From: Hominiventricola filiformis
Lineage (GTDB): Bacteria > Bacillota > Clostridia > Lachnospirales > Lachnospiraceae
NCBI RefSeq assembly: GCF_020686965.1
Contig: NZ_JAJEPS010000001.1
Span: forward strand, 310,001 to 374,000
Reading direction: 5' to 3'
Length of the DNA stretch: 64,000 nt
Shown here: positions 51,294 to 60,810 of the stretch, piece by piece
Layout: the number at the start of each line of letters is the position of its first letter
How positions within the stretch are numbered: the first letter of the stretch is position 1
Made by a program: the position numbers and the translations under genes
The notes under the pieces: model-generated
Databases searched by the model: none
What the model was told of the DNA's origin: nothing
Seen by the model: the letters and a program-made list of their open reading frames with translations, nothing else

Positions 51294-52520
51294 ATGAAAG
51301 AAAAAGTTGTTCTTGCATATTCCGGTGGTCTGGATACTACCGCTATTATTCCGTGGCTGAAAGAGAATTTTGGTTATGACGTTATCTGCTGCTGTGTAGA
51401 CTGCGGTCAGGGAAACGAGCTGGATGGCCTGGAGGAGAGAGCAAAAGCATCCGGAGCTGCTAAATTATATATTGAAGATATCGTTGATGAGTTCGCAGAG
51501 GACTACATCATGCCGTGCGTACAGGCAGGTGCTGTATACGAGAACAAATATCTTCTCGGAACTTCCATGGCTCGTCCGGTTATCGCAAAGAAACTGGTAG
51601 AGATCGCAAGAAAAGAAGGCGCTTCCGCTATCTGCCATGGTGCTACCGGTAAAGGAAATGACCAGATCCGTTTTGAACTGGCAATCAAAGCTCTGGCTCC
51701 GGACCTGAAGATCATTGCTCCGTGGAGAATGACCGACGTCTGGACCATGCAGTCCCGTGATGACGAGATCGAATACTGTAAAAAACACGGCATTGACCTG
51801 CCCTTCGATCACAGCCACAGCTACAGCCGTGACCGCAACCTGTGGCACATCAGCCACGAAGGACTGGAACTGGAAGATCCGGCAAATGAGCCGAACTATG
51901 ATCACATGCTGGTTCTTGGCGTAACTCCAGAGAAAGCACCGGATCAGGATGAATATGTAACCATGACCTTTGAAAAAGGGGTTCCGACTTCCGTAAACGG
52001 CAAGAAGATGAAGGTTGCTGACATCATCAGAGAGCTGAACAAACTGGGAGGAAAACATGGTATCGGTATCGTAGATATCGTAGAGAACCGTGTTGTTGGT
52101 ATGAAATCCCGCGGTGTTTATGAGACTCCTGGCGGAACTATCCTGATGGAAGCTCACAAGCAGCTGGAAGAGCTGGTACTTGACCGTGCTACCATGGAAG
52201 CGAAAAAAGACATGGGCAACAAGCTGTCCCAGGTCGTATACGAAGGAAAATGGTTCACTCCTCTGTGTGATGCTATCCGCGCATTTGTAGCAAGCACTCA
52301 GGAGTATGTAACCGGTGAAGTAAAATTCAAACTTTACAAAGGCAACATCATCAAAGCCGGAACCACATCTCCTTACAGCCTCTACAACGAGTCTCTGGCA
52401 TCCTTCACCACCGGTGATATGTATGACCACCACGACGCAAGCGGATTCATCACCCTGTTCGGACTGCCGCTGAAAGTTCGTGCGATGAAACTTATGGAAG
52501 CAAAAGAGAATCAGAAATAA
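51294..52520 (+). CDS. argG: Argininosuccinate synthase
   Basis: 408 aa from the ATG at 51294, which follows GAGGAGGA; a frame open to 51225 lacks a site. The ATP-pyrophosphatase loop is AYSGGLDTT near residue 9. Other conserved parts include CHGATGKGNDQIRFE and SYSRDRNLWHISHEG. It joins citrulline and aspartate. argH is not next to it. It is divergent from the argC run and ends at a strong terminator. Confidence 0.98.
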   Translation: MKEKVVLAYSGGLDTTAIIPWLKENFGYDVICCCVDCGQGNELDGLEERAKASGAAKLYIEDIVDEFAEDYIMPCVQAGAVYENKYLLGTSMARPVIAKKLVEIARKEGASAICHGATGKGNDQIRFELAIKALAPDLKIIAPWRMTDVWTMQSRDDEIEYCKKHGIDLPFDHSHSYSRDRNLWHISHEGLELEDPANEPNYDHMLVLGVTPEKAPDQDEYVTMTFEKGVPTSVNGKKMKVADIIRELNKLGGKHGIGIVDIVENRVVGMKSRGVYETPGGTILMEAHKQLEELVLDRATMEAKKDMGNKLSQVVYEGKWFTPLCDAIRAFVASTQEYVTGEVKFKLYKGNIIKAGTTSPYSLYNESLASFTTGDMYDHHDASGFITLFGLPLKVRAMKLMEAKENQK

Positions 52521-52541
52521 CTGAAAACAGATAAAAAAATC

Positions 52542-52566
52542 CCCCGGCTTTACAGCCGGGGTTTTT
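52542..52566. terminator. Intrinsic terminator after argG
   Basis: CCCCGGCT (52542-52549), four loop bases, AGCCGGGG (52554-52561), then five T residues. Upstream A residues let it also work leftward for the 84-aa gene. Confidence 0.92.
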
Positions 52567-52581
52567 ACTTGCTATGAAGTT

Positions 52582-52836
52582 TTATTCTGCTGCGTCTCCG
52601 TCTGTACTCAGGCCGGATACATAATCGTTCAATGCTGTGATATCTGCAGTCACATCACCGCTGTTCTGCTTCTGATCATATTTATACATGACAGAATATC
52701 CAAGCCACGCAACCAATGCAATGGCAATCAGTCCTGCACAGAGCTTTGTGAGAAATGCCTCTTTCTTTTTCTTCGCCTGAATTGCTTTTCTGTTTCTTTT
52801 CTGTTCTTTATAACGATCTACTTTTTCCTGACTCAT
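52582..52836 (-). CDS. Small single-span membrane protein of unknown function
   Basis: 84 aa. A very basic first third (KVDRYKEQKRNRKAIQAKKKK) precedes one hydrophobic segment (LCAGLIAIALVAWLGYSVMY, about residues 32-52) and a short acidic tail. By the positive-inside rule the N-terminus should be in the cytoplasm and the tail outside. I do not recognise a family. It is a single gene between the argG terminator and the lipoprotein gene. Confidence 0.7.
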   Translation of the reverse strand: MSQEKVDRYKEQKRNRKAIQAKKKKEAFLTKLCAGLIAIALVAWLGYSVMYKYDQKQNSGDVTADITALNDYVSGLSTDGDAAE

Positions 52837-52909
52837 ATATCAATCGTACTCCTTTATCAATACTTAACAGTTATTATAGCATATCTCTGTGAAAATTTCA
52901 TGTTTTTTT

Positions 52910-54061
52910 CTACTGCTGCGTATCCAGTTCGATCTCCATATAGTCTCCCAGTGCATGCGGAACTTCCATACAAATCCACACTTTTCCATTTTCCAGATAG
53001 GAATATCCGTAAGGTGCGCTTCCATCCTCCGCATAGTCATAACCCGCCAGTGATCTTGCCAGACTGTCCGGTGTTCCGTAGATAGCTTCCAGGCGTTCCC
53101 TGAAATAATCTGCTGCTGATTCTTCCACATAATAACCGGTTCCCGCAAACAAATTCTCCGCCAGACGGTCCACATCCACATGATCAGCAAGCCTGATACT
53201 TTCTCCGGTATTCAGATCAATATTGTAGGTGTATTTAAAACCATAAGGATGAACTGCACCCTGTTCACAGATGTTTCCATTCATAAGAATAGACAGCGTA
53301 TCCGGCGTCATAGTTTTCACCACATAGGACACTTCATAGGAATCATCCTGACTTTCCCCTCCAGACAGCCAGCCCTCCATGGCCCGCTCTTCAGTGGAAC
53401 GAATAATATCATTCCATTTTTCCTGCATCCTGGCATCACCCAGACCCTCGATCTGCGGATAGGTGATGGAAACACCGTCCTGCTCCAGCTTTGCATCTAC
53501 TACTTTATAGGAAGACTCCACATACGGATACCATTCCAAATATTCCTCATAGGCTTCCCGGCCGGTATCCAGTACCTTGCCCTCCACTGTCACCAGCAGA
53601 AGCTCGCTCTGATAACAGTCCAGAAACGTATTGGTAATGCTTCCCATGACAACTGTCTCGCCGGACTGACTCAGCTTCTTCATATAATCCGCAAATGCCT
53701 GATTAAAATCCAGCATCACGACCTTGTCTCCTCCGTGCATTCCAAAGGAAATCTTTTTCAGCCGGATATTCGAATCCAGTTTCAGTGTCTGCGCCAGCTG
53801 CTCCATTACAGAATCTTCCGTCACCTTGTCCACATAGACAGTCTTCTGCACGATATTCTCTGCATTCTCATCTCCGTAGTAAAGGTGAAATGCGGTTCCT
53901 TCCGGCGTTTCCTCCACAACTGGATCAACTTTACCGTCCACCGGAACCACCGCATCCTTCGTCTCTGTCAGCAATTCGGATCCGGTCTCTTTCCGGGCGC
54001 ACCCAGTAAGTGTCAGGCAGCACGCTGCCAGCAGCATATATCGCATCCATTTTTTCAACAT
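52910..54061 (-). CDS. Lipoprotein fusing a GerMN domain to a DUF3298/RsiV-like domain
   Basis: 383 aa from the ATG at 54061; an ATG two codons earlier is equally possible. The signal ends LTGC (Cys21). Residues about 50-160 resemble GerMN (FHLYYGDENAENIV, VMEQLAQTLKLDSNI, VVMLDFNQAFADYM). Residues about 180-380 resemble the DUF4163/DUF3298 unit of RsiV-type proteins (VSITYPQIEGLGDARMQEKWN, GAVHPYGFKYTYNIDLNTGESI). It would sit on the outer face of the membrane. RsiV-like domains can bind lysozyme in Bacillus, but the transmembrane and anti-sigma parts are absent. Function unknown. Confidence 0.75.
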   Translation of the reverse strand: MLKKWMRYMLLAACCLTLTGCARKETGSELLTETKDAVVPVDGKVDPVVEETPEGTAFHLYYGDENAENIVQKTVYVDKVTEDSVMEQLAQTLKLDSNIRLKKISFGMHGGDKVVMLDFNQAFADYMKKLSQSGETVVMGSITNTFLDCYQSELLLVTVEGKVLDTGREAYEEYLEWYPYVESSYKVVDAKLEQDGVSITYPQIEGLGDARMQEKWNDIIRSTEERAMEGWLSGGESQDDSYEVSYVVKTMTPDTLSILMNGNICEQGAVHPYGFKYTYNIDLNTGESIRLADHVDVDRLAENLFAGTGYYVEESAADYFRERLEAIYGTPDSLARSLAGYDYAEDGSAPYGYSYLENGKVWICMEVPHALGDYMEIELDTQQ

Positions 54062-54154
54062 TATCATCACTTCCCTGCTATCTAGTATATGTCTTCAGAT
54101 GATTTATTATAGCAATGAAATGTTGAATATCTGTTACAAAGTTCTTACGTTTCT

Positions 54155-54649
54155 TCAGAAATCCCGCCGCACCTTCCGGAACGGTTTTTCAAGCCATCGT
54201 TTCACCACAATCTGGGGCTCGTCGGTGGATTTGTCAACCGGTTCCGTGAGTACCGTATCCAGTCCTGCACGGTTTCCCCCAAAAATATCCGTAAAAATCT
54301 GGTCTCCCACGAACAGCGTATTTTCCGTATCTGTCCCCATCCGCTGCATGGCTTTCTCATAGCCGTCTCTCTTCGGTTTTCCGGCCTTATAAAGATATAT
54401 ACTCTCTACTTCCTCCGCAAAGGGGCGGACGCGTTCCTCCCCGTTGTTGGATACAAGAGCTGTCTTCATTCCCAGTCCGTGAAGCCTTGAAAACAGCTCT
54501 TTTGCCCGGTCATCCGCAGGCGCCCCATGGGGAACCAGCGTATTATCAATATCAAAAATCACTCCCCGGTATGTCAGGGCAAGCTTTTCCCAGTCCATCT
54601 CATATACAGACGATACCATCCGGCCGGGATACAAATTTTTCAGACTCAT
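54155..54649 (-). CDS. YqeG-family HAD phosphatase
   Basis: 164 aa. HAD motif I is FDIDNTLVP (nucleophile Asp), motif II lies in ALVSNNG, and motif III/IV is LFVGDQIFTDI. It begins YPGRMVSSVYEMDWEKLA, as YqeG proteins do. This is a HAD class IIIA phosphatase; in plants and cyanobacteria relatives dephosphorylate phosphatidylglycerol phosphate, and a similar role is possible here. It starts 15 bases after the membrane-protein gene. Confidence 0.9.
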   Translation of the reverse strand: MSLKNLYPGRMVSSVYEMDWEKLALTYRGVIFDIDNTLVPHGAPADDRAKELFSRLHGLGMKTALVSNNGEERVRPFAEEVESIYLYKAGKPKRDGYEKAMQRMGTDTENTLFVGDQIFTDIFGGNRAGLDTVLTEPVDKSTDEPQIVVKRWLEKPFRKVRRDF

Positions 54650-54664
54650 ACTGTTTCCTTACTG

Positions 54665-55129
54665 TTACATTGTCAGAAATTTTACGATTGCCACCAGCGG
54701 AATCACACCGGATACACAGCCGATTACCTGGGTCTCCTCCTCAGCTTTCCGCTCCAGGAGTGCATACATCTTCGCATAAGTGCATCCGTAGAATGTAATG
54801 TTCAGCGCCAGGTTGATCAGAGTAGCAAGCGGTCCGGACAGTGACAAAACCCACAGTGCCAGCTGCGCAATCCACCAGAACTTGAATACGGCTGCCGGAA
54901 CTTCAAAACTGTTGAACATCCGTACCTGATCCGCATCTCCGGTCACTGCATCTGAGCAGGCAAACAATACGCCAAAGGGAATCCATGCCAGCCACGCCTT
55001 GTCATAACCAAGGGCTTTCAGTGCTTTCATATGTGACCAGGAAAATGCCACATAATACAAGATTCCTACCAGAATTCCCACAAACATCAGACCGATTCCC
55101 AGTCCCAGTAATGTTCCTACATAATTCAT
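54665..55129 (-). CDS. Multi-span membrane protein of unknown function
   Basis: 154 aa with about four hydrophobic segments, starting with GLGIGLMFVGILVGILYYVAF. Between the first two lies KALKALGYDKAWLAWIPFG, a motif seen in small membrane proteins of Clostridia that lack a named function. I do not assign one. It is divergent from dapL and is followed by the YqeG gene on the same strand. Confidence 0.7.
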   Translation of the reverse strand: MNYVGTLLGLGIGLMFVGILVGILYYVAFSWSHMKALKALGYDKAWLAWIPFGVLFACSDAVTGDADQVRMFNSFEVPAAVFKFWWIAQLALWVLSLSGPLATLINLALNITFYGCTYAKMYALLERKAEEETQVIGCVSGVIPLVAIVKFLTM

Positions 55130-55237
55130 ATCCTTTTCCTCCTTTGTATAAACATTCTTTGTTATCAGTATACGGGACTCTCTTCTTTATGTCAACGAAA
55201 AAGCAACTCTCCGCCATGCTTTCCTTCTTTTCTGCAC

Positions 55238-55254
55238 ACCGAAATTTTTTCGGT
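55238..55254. other. Small palindrome upstream of dapL
   Basis: ACCGAAA (55238-55244) and TTTCGGT (55248-55254) around three T residues. It lies 15 bases upstream of the dapL -35 box and could be an operator or a minor terminator. Confidence 0.4.
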
Positions 55255-55269
55255 ATGATACCACATTTA

Positions 55270-55298
55270 TTGACGATTTCCTAGCTCTTTGCTACAAT
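55270..55298 (+). promoter_or_regulatory. Sigma-A promoter of dapL
   Basis: TTGACG (55270-55275), 17 bases, TACAAT (55293-55298). The start codon is at 55340. Confidence 0.8.
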
Positions 55299-55339
55299 AT
55301 ATGCAGTTTTTGATTATATACAGAAAGGATCTGGAATCT

Positions 55340-56545
55340 ATGCCAAAATTAAATGAAAATTATCTCAATCTGAAGGCCAGCTATCTGTTCTCCGAGATTG
55401 CACACAGAACTGCTGCCTATAAAGAAGCAAATCCTGAGAAAGGCGCACAGATCATCCGTCTCGGAATCGGCGATGTCACCCTTCCGCTGGGCAAAGTTGT
55501 CATTGACGCACTCCATGAAGGAGTCGATGCCATGGCGACCTCCGAGACATTCAAAGGTTATGGACCTGAGCAGGGATATGAGGCTACCAGAAATGCCATT
55601 GCAGATTACTATAAGAGAAACGGCGTGGAAGTAGACCCAGGTGATATCTTTGTATCCGACGGTGCAAAGAGCGATACCGGTAATATCACTGATCTGTTCG
55701 GACATGACAACGTCGTTCTGGTTCCTGATCCGGTCTATCCGGTCTATGTGGATACCAATATTATGGCCGGAAACCAGGTTACCTATATGGCAGGAAATGC
55801 AGAAAACGGATTTCTTCCCATGCCGGATAAAAGCCAGCACGCAGACGTCATCTACCTCTGTTCTCCCAACAATCCTACCGGTGCATGCTACAACAAAGAG
55901 CAGTTGAAGGAATGGGTCGATTACGCACTGGCCAATGAAGCAGTGATTCTTTTCGACTCCGCATATGAAGCATTTATCACCGATCCGGAACTTCCGCGAA
56001 GCATCTTTGCTGTCGAAGGTGCAAAGAAATGTGCGATCGAGTTCTGCTCTCTCTCCAAGACAGCCGGATTTACCGGAACCCGCTGCGGTTACACCGTCGT
56101 TCCGAAAGAGCTGGTATTTACTGCTTCCAACGGCGAGGAAATGTCTCTGAATGCCATGTGGAACCGCCGTCAGTGCACCAAATTCAACGGTACCTCCTAC
56201 ATTGTACAGAAAGGTGCCGAAGTGGTATTCTCTGATGAGGGCATCAAAGAATGCCAGGAAAATATCAACTACTATAAGAGAAATGCAAAAGTCATCGCAG
56301 ACACCATGACCAAACTTGGCATCCGCTTCTTCGGCGGCATCAACTCTCCGTACATCTGGTTTGAGTGCCCGAACGGCATGGAGTCCTGGGAATGCTTCGA
56401 TTACCTGCTTCAGAATATCCAGGTAGTTGGAACTCCGGGTGCAGGATTCGGTGAAAACGGAAAGAATTATTTCCGTCTGACTTCCTTCGGAAACTACGAG
56501 AAGACCGTAGAAGCCATGGAACGTTTTGAAAAACTGTTTAAATAA
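55340..56545 (+). CDS. dapL: LL-diaminopimelate aminotransferase
   Basis: 401 aa from the ATG at 55340, ten bases after AAAGGA; the frame is open upstream to 55289 without a ribosome site. It begins LNENYLNLKASYLFSEIAHR, contains RLGIGDVTLPL, and has the pyridoxal-phosphate Lys in CSLSKTAGFTGTRCGY. The enzyme converts tetrahydrodipicolinate directly to LL-diaminopimelate, the one-step lysine and cell-wall route common in Clostridia. It is transcribed alone and ends at a terminator shared with rho. Confidence 0.96.
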   Translation: MPKLNENYLNLKASYLFSEIAHRTAAYKEANPEKGAQIIRLGIGDVTLPLGKVVIDALHEGVDAMATSETFKGYGPEQGYEATRNAIADYYKRNGVEVDPGDIFVSDGAKSDTGNITDLFGHDNVVLVPDPVYPVYVDTNIMAGNQVTYMAGNAENGFLPMPDKSQHADVIYLCSPNNPTGACYNKEQLKEWVDYALANEAVILFDSAYEAFITDPELPRSIFAVEGAKKCAIEFCSLSKTAGFTGTRCGYTVVPKELVFTASNGEEMSLNAMWNRRQCTKFNGTSYIVQKGAEVVFSDEGIKECQENINYYKRNAKVIADTMTKLGIRFFGGINSPYIWFECPNGMESWECFDYLLQNIQVVGTPGAGFGENGKNYFRLTSFGNYEKTVEAMERFEKLFK

Positions 56546-56560
56546 TTGATGGAAGAAAAA

Positions 56561-56590
56561 GAAACCGGCGTTCTGCAGATCGCCGGTTTC
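56561..56590. terminator. Bidirectional terminator between dapL and rho
   Basis: GAAACCGGCG (56561-56570) pairs perfectly with CGCCGGTTTC (56581-56590) around ten loop bases; T-rich on the right and A-rich on the left. Confidence 0.88.
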
Positions 56591-56605
56591 TTTGTACTCA
56601 TAATT

Positions 56606-57946
56606 TTAGAAAAATCTGGTTTTCTTTACATCCTGTACAAATTCTTCATTATTCTTTGTTCTGGCAAACAAGTTCAGAACCGTCTCAACCGCATCATCGG
56701 CTTTCATGCCATTCAGACCTTTTCGGATGTTATCCATTGCCAGCTGCTCTTCTTTGTTCAGAAGCAGATCCTCTCTTCTGGTACCTGATTTTGGAATATC
56801 AATTGCCGGGAACACACGCTTCTCAGACAGCTTTCTGTCCAGAACCAGTTCCATATTACCGGTACTCTTGAACTCCTCATATACAACATCATCCATCTTG
56901 CTTCCAGTATCTACCAGCGCGGTTGCCAGGATCGTAAGGCTGCCGCCTTCTCTCATATTTCTGGCCGCTCCAAAGAAACGTTTCGGCATATGAAGGGCTG
57001 CCGGATCAAGACCACCGGAAAGAGTACGTCCACTGGGCGGAACTGTAAGGTTGTATGCCCGGGCCAGTCTGGTGATACTGTCCAGAAGAATCGCAACGTC
57101 CCGTCCGGACTCTACCAGACGTTTTGCACGTTCGATGACCATCTCGGAAATTCTCTTATGGCGCTCAGCCAGCTCATCGAATGTGGAATATACGACCTCC
57201 ACATTTTTGCCTGAGATCGCCTCTTTTACATCCGTAACCTCTTCAGGACGCTCGTCAATCAGCAGAATGATCAGATACATCTCCGGATTATTCTGCGTAA
57301 TGGATTTTGCCACATCTTTTAAAAGAGTCGTCTTACCTGCTTTCGGCGGGGAAACGATCATACCTCTCTGTCCTTTTCCAATCGGTGCAATCTCATCCAC
57401 AATACGGACTGCCATACTGCCGCCATCGCGCTCCAGACGGATTCTCTCATTCGGGAAAATCGGAGTCAGATCCTCAAAGTTCGGTCTCTTTGCATTCGCA
57501 TCCGGAGCCAGCCCGTTGACCTCTTTCAGATATAGAAGCGCACTGAACTTCTCACGCTCTGTCTTTACTTTTGTATTGCCGGTCACGATATCACCAGTCT
57601 TCAGGTTAAATCTGCGGATCTGCGCCGGAGAAACATACACATCATGATCGCCCGGAAGATAATGGTCACTTCTGATAAATCCGAAACCGTCAGACATCAC
57701 CTCCAGGATTCCGCTTACCGTCTGTCCGCTGTCCAGCTGTTCCATATCAGTCACTGTTTTTCCTGTCTCCGTCGCCTGGGTTTTCATGCGTTCTGCAGCA
57801 GCTGCCTTTTCGTCTTCTGCCAGCATTGCATCAATTACCGCTTCTTTCCGCATGGTGGATGTACTTTTGATTCCACGATTTTTCGCGATATCGCGCAATA
57901 CAGCCAGAGAAAGTGATTCATACTTTTCTCTCATATTTACTGCCAT
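56606..57946 (-). CDS. rho: Transcription termination factor Rho
   Basis: 446 aa. The N-terminal helical domain (KYESLSLAVLRDIAKNRGIKS) is followed by a short charged insert, an RNA-binding cold-shock-like domain (GILEVMSDGFGFIRS, YVSPAQIRRFNLKTGD), and the ATPase core with Walker A PPKAGKTTLLK and Walker B segment VAILLDSITRLARAYN. The insert is short, unlike the long inserts of some Clostridia. Rho is a hexameric helicase that ends transcription. It is transcribed alone. Confidence 0.97.
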   Translation of the reverse strand: MAVNMREKYESLSLAVLRDIAKNRGIKSTSTMRKEAVIDAMLAEDEKAAAAERMKTQATETGKTVTDMEQLDSGQTVSGILEVMSDGFGFIRSDHYLPGDHDVYVSPAQIRRFNLKTGDIVTGNTKVKTEREKFSALLYLKEVNGLAPDANAKRPNFEDLTPIFPNERIRLERDGGSMAVRIVDEIAPIGKGQRGMIVSPPKAGKTTLLKDVAKSITQNNPEMYLIILLIDERPEEVTDVKEAISGKNVEVVYSTFDELAERHKRISEMVIERAKRLVESGRDVAILLDSITRLARAYNLTVPPSGRTLSGGLDPAALHMPKRFFGAARNMREGGSLTILATALVDTGSKMDDVVYEEFKSTGNMELVLDRKLSEKRVFPAIDIPKSGTRREDLLLNKEEQLAMDNIRKGLNGMKADDAVETVLNLFARTKNNEEFVQDVKKTRFF

Positions 57947-58148
57947 AAATTCCTCCTGTATTCTGTATGGTCATCTTTTCGGGAACGCCCTCATCTGATT
58001 TGACAGGGCCGTCTTAATGAATTACATTGTCTCAAACTGAGTCCAGATTATTTGCATTGATTTAAGTATACTATCTTTAATGAGAAATGGAAAGCGAAAC
58101 TTTTGATAAATCATTGATTTTTATTTTTTACTATGGTAGATTGAAGAC

Positions 58149-59090
58149 ATGAATTTATGGAATGATAAACCTTACCACTCACTGGACTTTGAATTGAAAA
58201 AACGGTTTCATGAAAAAGTATACCGTCTTGCATTAAATGGCGGCATGACCTGTCCGAACCGGGACGGCCACATTGCAACCGGTGGCTGCATATTTTGCAG
58301 CGAAGGAGGCTCTGGAGATTTTGCCGCTCCGGCTTCTCTCTCCATTTCAAAGCAGATTCGGGCCGGTCAGAAGCTTCTCGCAAATAAACGCCCCGTACAT
58401 AAGTATATTGCATATTTTCAAGCCTTTACTAATACCTATGGGCCTGTGGATTATCTACGTTCTATTTTTACAGAAGCCATCCAGCATCCTGAGATAGAGG
58501 TGCTTGCCATTGCGACCCGGCCGGACTGCCTGCAGGATGAGATTGTAAGCTTACTGTCGGAACTGAACCAGATCAAACCTGTCTGGGTTGAACTGGGACT
58601 GCAGACCATGCATGAAGACACTGCACAATTTATCCGGAGAGGTTATCCTCTTCCGGTCTTTGAAGATGCTGTAAAAAAGCTCCGTCTTCACGGCATCGAA
58701 GTGATCACCCATGTAATTCTGGGACTTCCCGGAGAAGACCATGAACGGATGCTGGAGACCATCCGCTATCTCAACACGCAGGATATTCAGGGCATAAAAC
58801 TTCAGCTTCTGCATATTCTGAAGGGAACCGATCTGGCAGATATTTATGAGCACGATCCATTTCCGGTCTTTACGCTGGAAGAGTATGTCTCTTTCATCGT
58901 CGACTGTGTGGAAATCATCCGTCCGGATATGGTTATTCACCGGCTGACCGGAGACGGTCCAAAAGATCTTCTGATTGCCCCGTTGTGGAGTTCAGCCAAA
59001 CGTCATGTCTTAAATTCCATTCACAGGGAATTCCGCCTGCGGGATACCTGGCAGGGAAAATATTATGATTCGGAAGGGAAGGAGCAGTAA
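58149..59090 (+). CDS. Radical SAM protein of the YhcC/TIGR01212 family
   Basis: 313 aa. The cluster-binding cysteines are in CPNRDGHIATGGCIFC, an unusual spacing shared by this family (YhcC in E. coli). The start NDKPYHSLDFELKKRFHEKVYRL and later LGLQTMHEDTAQFIRRGY and GLPGEDHERMLETIRYLN fit. It is a cytoplasmic enzyme of unproved substrate. It is coupled to the downstream DUF4364 gene by a two-base gap. Confidence 0.9.
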   Translation: MNLWNDKPYHSLDFELKKRFHEKVYRLALNGGMTCPNRDGHIATGGCIFCSEGGSGDFAAPASLSISKQIRAGQKLLANKRPVHKYIAYFQAFTNTYGPVDYLRSIFTEAIQHPEIEVLAIATRPDCLQDEIVSLLSELNQIKPVWVELGLQTMHEDTAQFIRRGYPLPVFEDAVKKLRLHGIEVITHVILGLPGEDHERMLETIRYLNTQDIQGIKLQLLHILKGTDLADIYEHDPFPVFTLEEYVSFIVDCVEIIRPDMVIHRLTGDGPKDLLIAPLWSSAKRHVLNSIHREFRLRDTWQGKYYDSEGKEQ

Positions 59091-59092
59091 CG

Positions 59093-59605
59093 ATGGCAGA
59101 TACACTGACACTTTATAAACTGATTGTTCTTAAAATGCTGGATGAAGCGGATGCGCCGCTGACCGGAGCCCAGATTACGGATTTTATTCTGGAAAAAGAG
59201 TATACCAATTATTTCACACTTCAGCAGGTACTCTCAGAAATGTCAGAGACAGGCCTTGTCACTGTTGCATCCACCAGAAACAGCTCCCTCTATCGGATCA
59301 CAGATTCCGGCAGACATACCCTGAAATATTTCGGTGACAAAGTATCCGATACCATCTGCGGTGAGATCACCTCTTTCCTGCAGGAGCACCAGATCGAGAT
59401 CCGCAATGCGCTTTCCAATATCGCCGATTATTTTCCATCCAACGACGGCGGTTATCTGGTACGTTGTCAGGTACGGGAACACAATTCCACACTGATCGAT
59501 CTGACACTTTCCGTTCCTTCTAAAGAAGAAGCCGATTCCATCTGCCACAATTGGCAGAAGAAAAGTCAGACGCTCTATGCCTATGTCATGAAAGAATTAC
59601 TGTAA
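59093..59605 (+). CDS. DUF4364 winged-helix protein
   Basis: 170 aa. The N-terminal half is a winged-helix fold related to PadR-type regulators (TLYKLIVLKMLDEADAPLTGAQITDFILEKEY; LQQVLSEMSETGLV). The C-terminal half (about residues 85-170) is a small alpha-beta domain. The DUF4364 family is found mainly in Clostridia; its role is unknown but DNA binding is likely. It follows the radical SAM gene by two bases. Confidence 0.88.
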   Translation: MADTLTLYKLIVLKMLDEADAPLTGAQITDFILEKEYTNYFTLQQVLSEMSETGLVTVASTRNSSLYRITDSGRHTLKYFGDKVSDTICGEITSFLQEHQIEIRNALSNIADYFPSNDGGYLVRCQVREHNSTLIDLTLSVPSKEEADSICHNWQKKSQTLYAYVMKELL

Positions 59606-59621
59606 CAAACCCGTGATCGAA

Positions 59622-59650
59622 AAGAAGCCGGCATCATCTGCCAGCTTCTT
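59622..59650. terminator. Bidirectional terminator between the DUF4364 and ytvI-like genes
   Basis: AAGAAGC (59622-59628) pairs with GCTTCTT (59644-59650), continued by GGCA/TGCC inside after one mismatch; a T tract follows on the right. Confidence 0.75.
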
Positions 59651-59652
59651 TT

Positions 59653-60810
59653 TTATTTTCCTGTGCGTAATCTGTGCATATCGTCCGCCAGTTCCCTGAC
59701 ACTGGCAATCACACCTGCAAATGCACCTGCTTCATACAACTGAATCAGGATCAATCCTGATGGAATTGCGACAATCATTCCAATCAGTCCTGCCATCCGG
59801 TATCCGATGAACAAAAAGATCAATGTGGTCATGGCATCCATTCCAATACTGTCTCCTACCATCTTCGGCTGAATCAGCTGTCTGGTCACCTGCGTCACCG
59901 CATACAGAATCACAAGACCTGCAGCAGATGACAATTTTCCACTTAACGCCCATAAAACTGCCCAGGGAATCAGGATGGTTCCCGTTCCAAGCATCGGCAG
60001 AAAATCCAGCACTGCAATCCCGGCAGTTGCCAGAACCGCATACGGAACTCTTAAAACCAGGAGACCTGCCGTCAGAATCACAAACACAATAAACATGATT
60101 TTGAACTGTGCCCTGAAATAACCTCCAACAGCAAATTTCATCTTCTTTCCGATCAGTTGCAGCTGCCGTCGCGTCTCCTCCGGAACGATTATTTTGATAA
60201 AATCCTGCACCCGCTCGCTCTGGGCGGTGAAGAAATACGCAAATAACAACACGAACAGGAAGGAGATCAATAATGAAGGGATCTTACCTGCCGCATTTCC
60301 GGCCACTCCCATCGTCACGCCTCCCAGACTGCCCACAATCGTCCCGATCTGAGTGCTTAGACTTCCGGTCAATTCTCCGATCTTCTGCCCTGCCTCCGGC
60401 GACAGATGTCCTGCCAGACTCTCCAGATTATCAGAGATCACTGTCATCTCAGCTGACAGCGACCGATAATATTCCGGCAGATGTTCCAGCAGAAAAACTA
60501 CCCGCCCTGCCGTCCATGTCACTATCAAATAGCAAATCCACACAATCAACAGGATCGCACCGGCAATAATTCCCATGGAACTGTGCTTTCTGACAATATG
60601 AAGATGCTGCTCCAGAAACCGCACCAGCGGATTGGCAATCTGCGCGATCAGCCAGCCAACCAGCAGCGGAAGGAAAAACCGCACCGCCCATGGTCCCAAC
60701 AGGACAAGGATCAGTATTTCAGCAATAAACACTCCGATATTTAACAGATTCTTCCGAATCCGTTTTCCCGTATCTACTCCCTCAACATGTTTACACGGTT
60801 CCTCTTTCAT
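59653..60810 (-). CDS. AI-2E/YtvI-family permease
   Basis: 385 aa from the ATG at 60810, eight bases after GGAGG; a TTG at 60828 lies on the ribosome site. About seven to eight membrane segments surround a middle soluble stretch (about residues 130-210), as in the PerM/AI-2E exporter family. Segments LAYFFTAQSERVQDFI-like (FAYFFTAQ) and LDFLPMLGTGTILIPWAVL are typical. In spore formers this subgroup includes YtvI, an integral membrane protein seen during sporulation. Substrate unknown. It begins within the last 20 bases of engB. Confidence 0.85.
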   Translation of the reverse strand: MKEEPCKHVEGVDTGKRIRKNLLNIGVFIAEILILVLLGPWAVRFFLPLLVGWLIAQIANPLVRFLEQHLHIVRKHSSMGIIAGAILLIVWICYLIVTWTAGRVVFLLEHLPEYYRSLSAEMTVISDNLESLAGHLSPEAGQKIGELTGSLSTQIGTIVGSLGGVTMGVAGNAAGKIPSLLISFLFVLLFAYFFTAQSERVQDFIKIIVPEETRRQLQLIGKKMKFAVGGYFRAQFKIMFIVFVILTAGLLVLRVPYAVLATAGIAVLDFLPMLGTGTILIPWAVLWALSGKLSSAAGLVILYAVTQVTRQLIQPKMVGDSIGMDAMTTLIFLFIGYRMAGLIGMIVAIPSGLILIQLYEAGAFAGVIASVRELADDMHRLRTGK

